Assembly: GCA_027311485.1 (NCBI GenBank)
Contig: DAICYU010000274.1
Coordinates: 1-5,989 of the forward strand
Direction: 5' to 3'
DNA: 5,989 bases
Source: Acetobacteraceae bacterium
GTDB taxonomy: Bacteria; Pseudomonadota; Alphaproteobacteria; Acetobacterales; Acetobacteraceae
Shown: piece after piece, positions 5,663-5,989 of the stretch
Layout: each line of letters opens with the position of its first letter
Numbering within the stretch: the stretch's first letter is position 1
Translations under genes and position numbers: made by a program
The notes under the pieces: generated by a model
Told to the model about the DNA's origin: nothing
Database searches by the model: none
Seen by the model: the letters and a program-made list of their open reading frames with translations, nothing else

Positions 5663-5989
5663 TCTTCGAACACGATTTCGAACCTGTCCCGGGGCTGCCC
5701 GCACCGCTGCCGGCCGGCGAAACGATCCTGTGGCAGGGTGCCCCGCGGTGGGACGTGTTCGCCCGCCGCGCGCTGAAGATCCGTTGGATGGTGGGCTACT
5801 TCGCCGCATTGATCACGTGGGGATTTGCCGACCGGGTGGCCTCGGGCACCCCGGCAGGGGCGGTGGCGCTGGCACTGCTGCAATGGTTCGGGCTGGCCGC
5901 GGTGGCGGTGGGTCTGCTGCTGCTGTTCGCGTGGGCGGTCGGACGGACGACGCTGTATACCATCACCAACCGCCGCGTGGTGATGCGGT
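5659..5989 (+). CDS. puhB: Photosynthetic complex assembly protein PuhB, 3'-truncated by the window edge
   Basis: PuhB is a membrane protein that helps assemble the reaction centre and the LH1 complex. Only the first 110 residues are present; the frame is open to the end of the window and full proteins are roughly twice this long. The start EHDFEPVPGLPAPLPAGE and ILWQGAPRWDVFARRA (residues 4-38) are typical of PuhB. Two membrane segments follow (about 43-57 and 74-94), then TTLYTITNRRVVMR (97-110), the opening of the bacterial PH-like domain found in this family. ATG 5659 overlaps the puhA stop by four bases, so translation is probably coupled. Identity rests on these motifs and on its place after puhA. 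Confidence 0.9.
   Translation, partial: MIFEHDFEPVPGLPAPLPAGETILWQGAPRWDVFARRALKIRWMVGYFAALITWGFADRVASGTPAGAVALALLQWFGLAAVAVGLLLLFAWAVGRTTLYTITNRRVVMR

Overview
The window is part of an anoxygenic photosynthesis gene cluster from a GC-rich purple bacterium. It is almost certainly an alphaproteobacterium: gene content and protein style fit a purple non-sulfur or aerobic anoxygenic phototroph, possibly Rhodospirillales/Acetobacteraceae-like, though I cannot fix the genus. All genes lie on the + strand and are packed tightly. The only real intergenic gap is 82 bases, between crtF and bchC. There are no RNA genes, insertion sequences or CRISPR arrays.

Layout: the 3' part of crtF (carotenoid O-methyltransferase, ends at 863); a relatively AT-rich regulatory gap (864-945) with a candidate sigma70-type promoter, a PpsR/CrtJ-like operator overlapping its -10, and inverted TGTCA/TGACA repeats; bchC (946-1884); a nitrogenase-iron-protein-like ATPase gene (1881-2777); bchM (2777-3460); lhaA (3457-4893); puhA (4898-5662); and the start of puhB (5659 to window end). 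From bchC onward every junction overlaps by 1-4 bases or is 4 bases apart, so the unit reads as one translationally coupled operon.

The main surprise is the gene at 1881-2777. Its position directly after bchC, and its first ~38 residues up to the P-loop, are those of bchX (chlorophyllide a reductase iron protein). From the P-loop onward it is an ordinary BchL (dark-operative protochlorophyllide reductase iron protein), and it is followed by bchM-lhaA-puhA-puhB, the usual followers of bchL. Two operons that are normally separate, crtEF-bchCXYZ-puf and bchFNBHLM-lhaA-puhABC, are therefore joined in frame inside a shared ATP-binding motif. This is either a genuine homologous recombination between paralogues (rearranged cluster, bchX'-'bchL fusion) or an assembly chimera at the same short shared stretch. 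The sequence alone cannot decide.

Functionally the genes cover carotenoid methylation (CrtF), a late bacteriochlorophyll step (BchC), electron delivery for protochlorophyllide reduction (BchL-type protein), Mg-protoporphyrin methylation (BchM), light-harvesting 1 assembly (LhaA), and the reaction-centre H subunit with its assembly factor (PuhA, PuhB). If the junction is real, puhA and lhaA come under the bchC promoter, and bchYZ-puf and bchFNBH must lie elsewhere or be lost.
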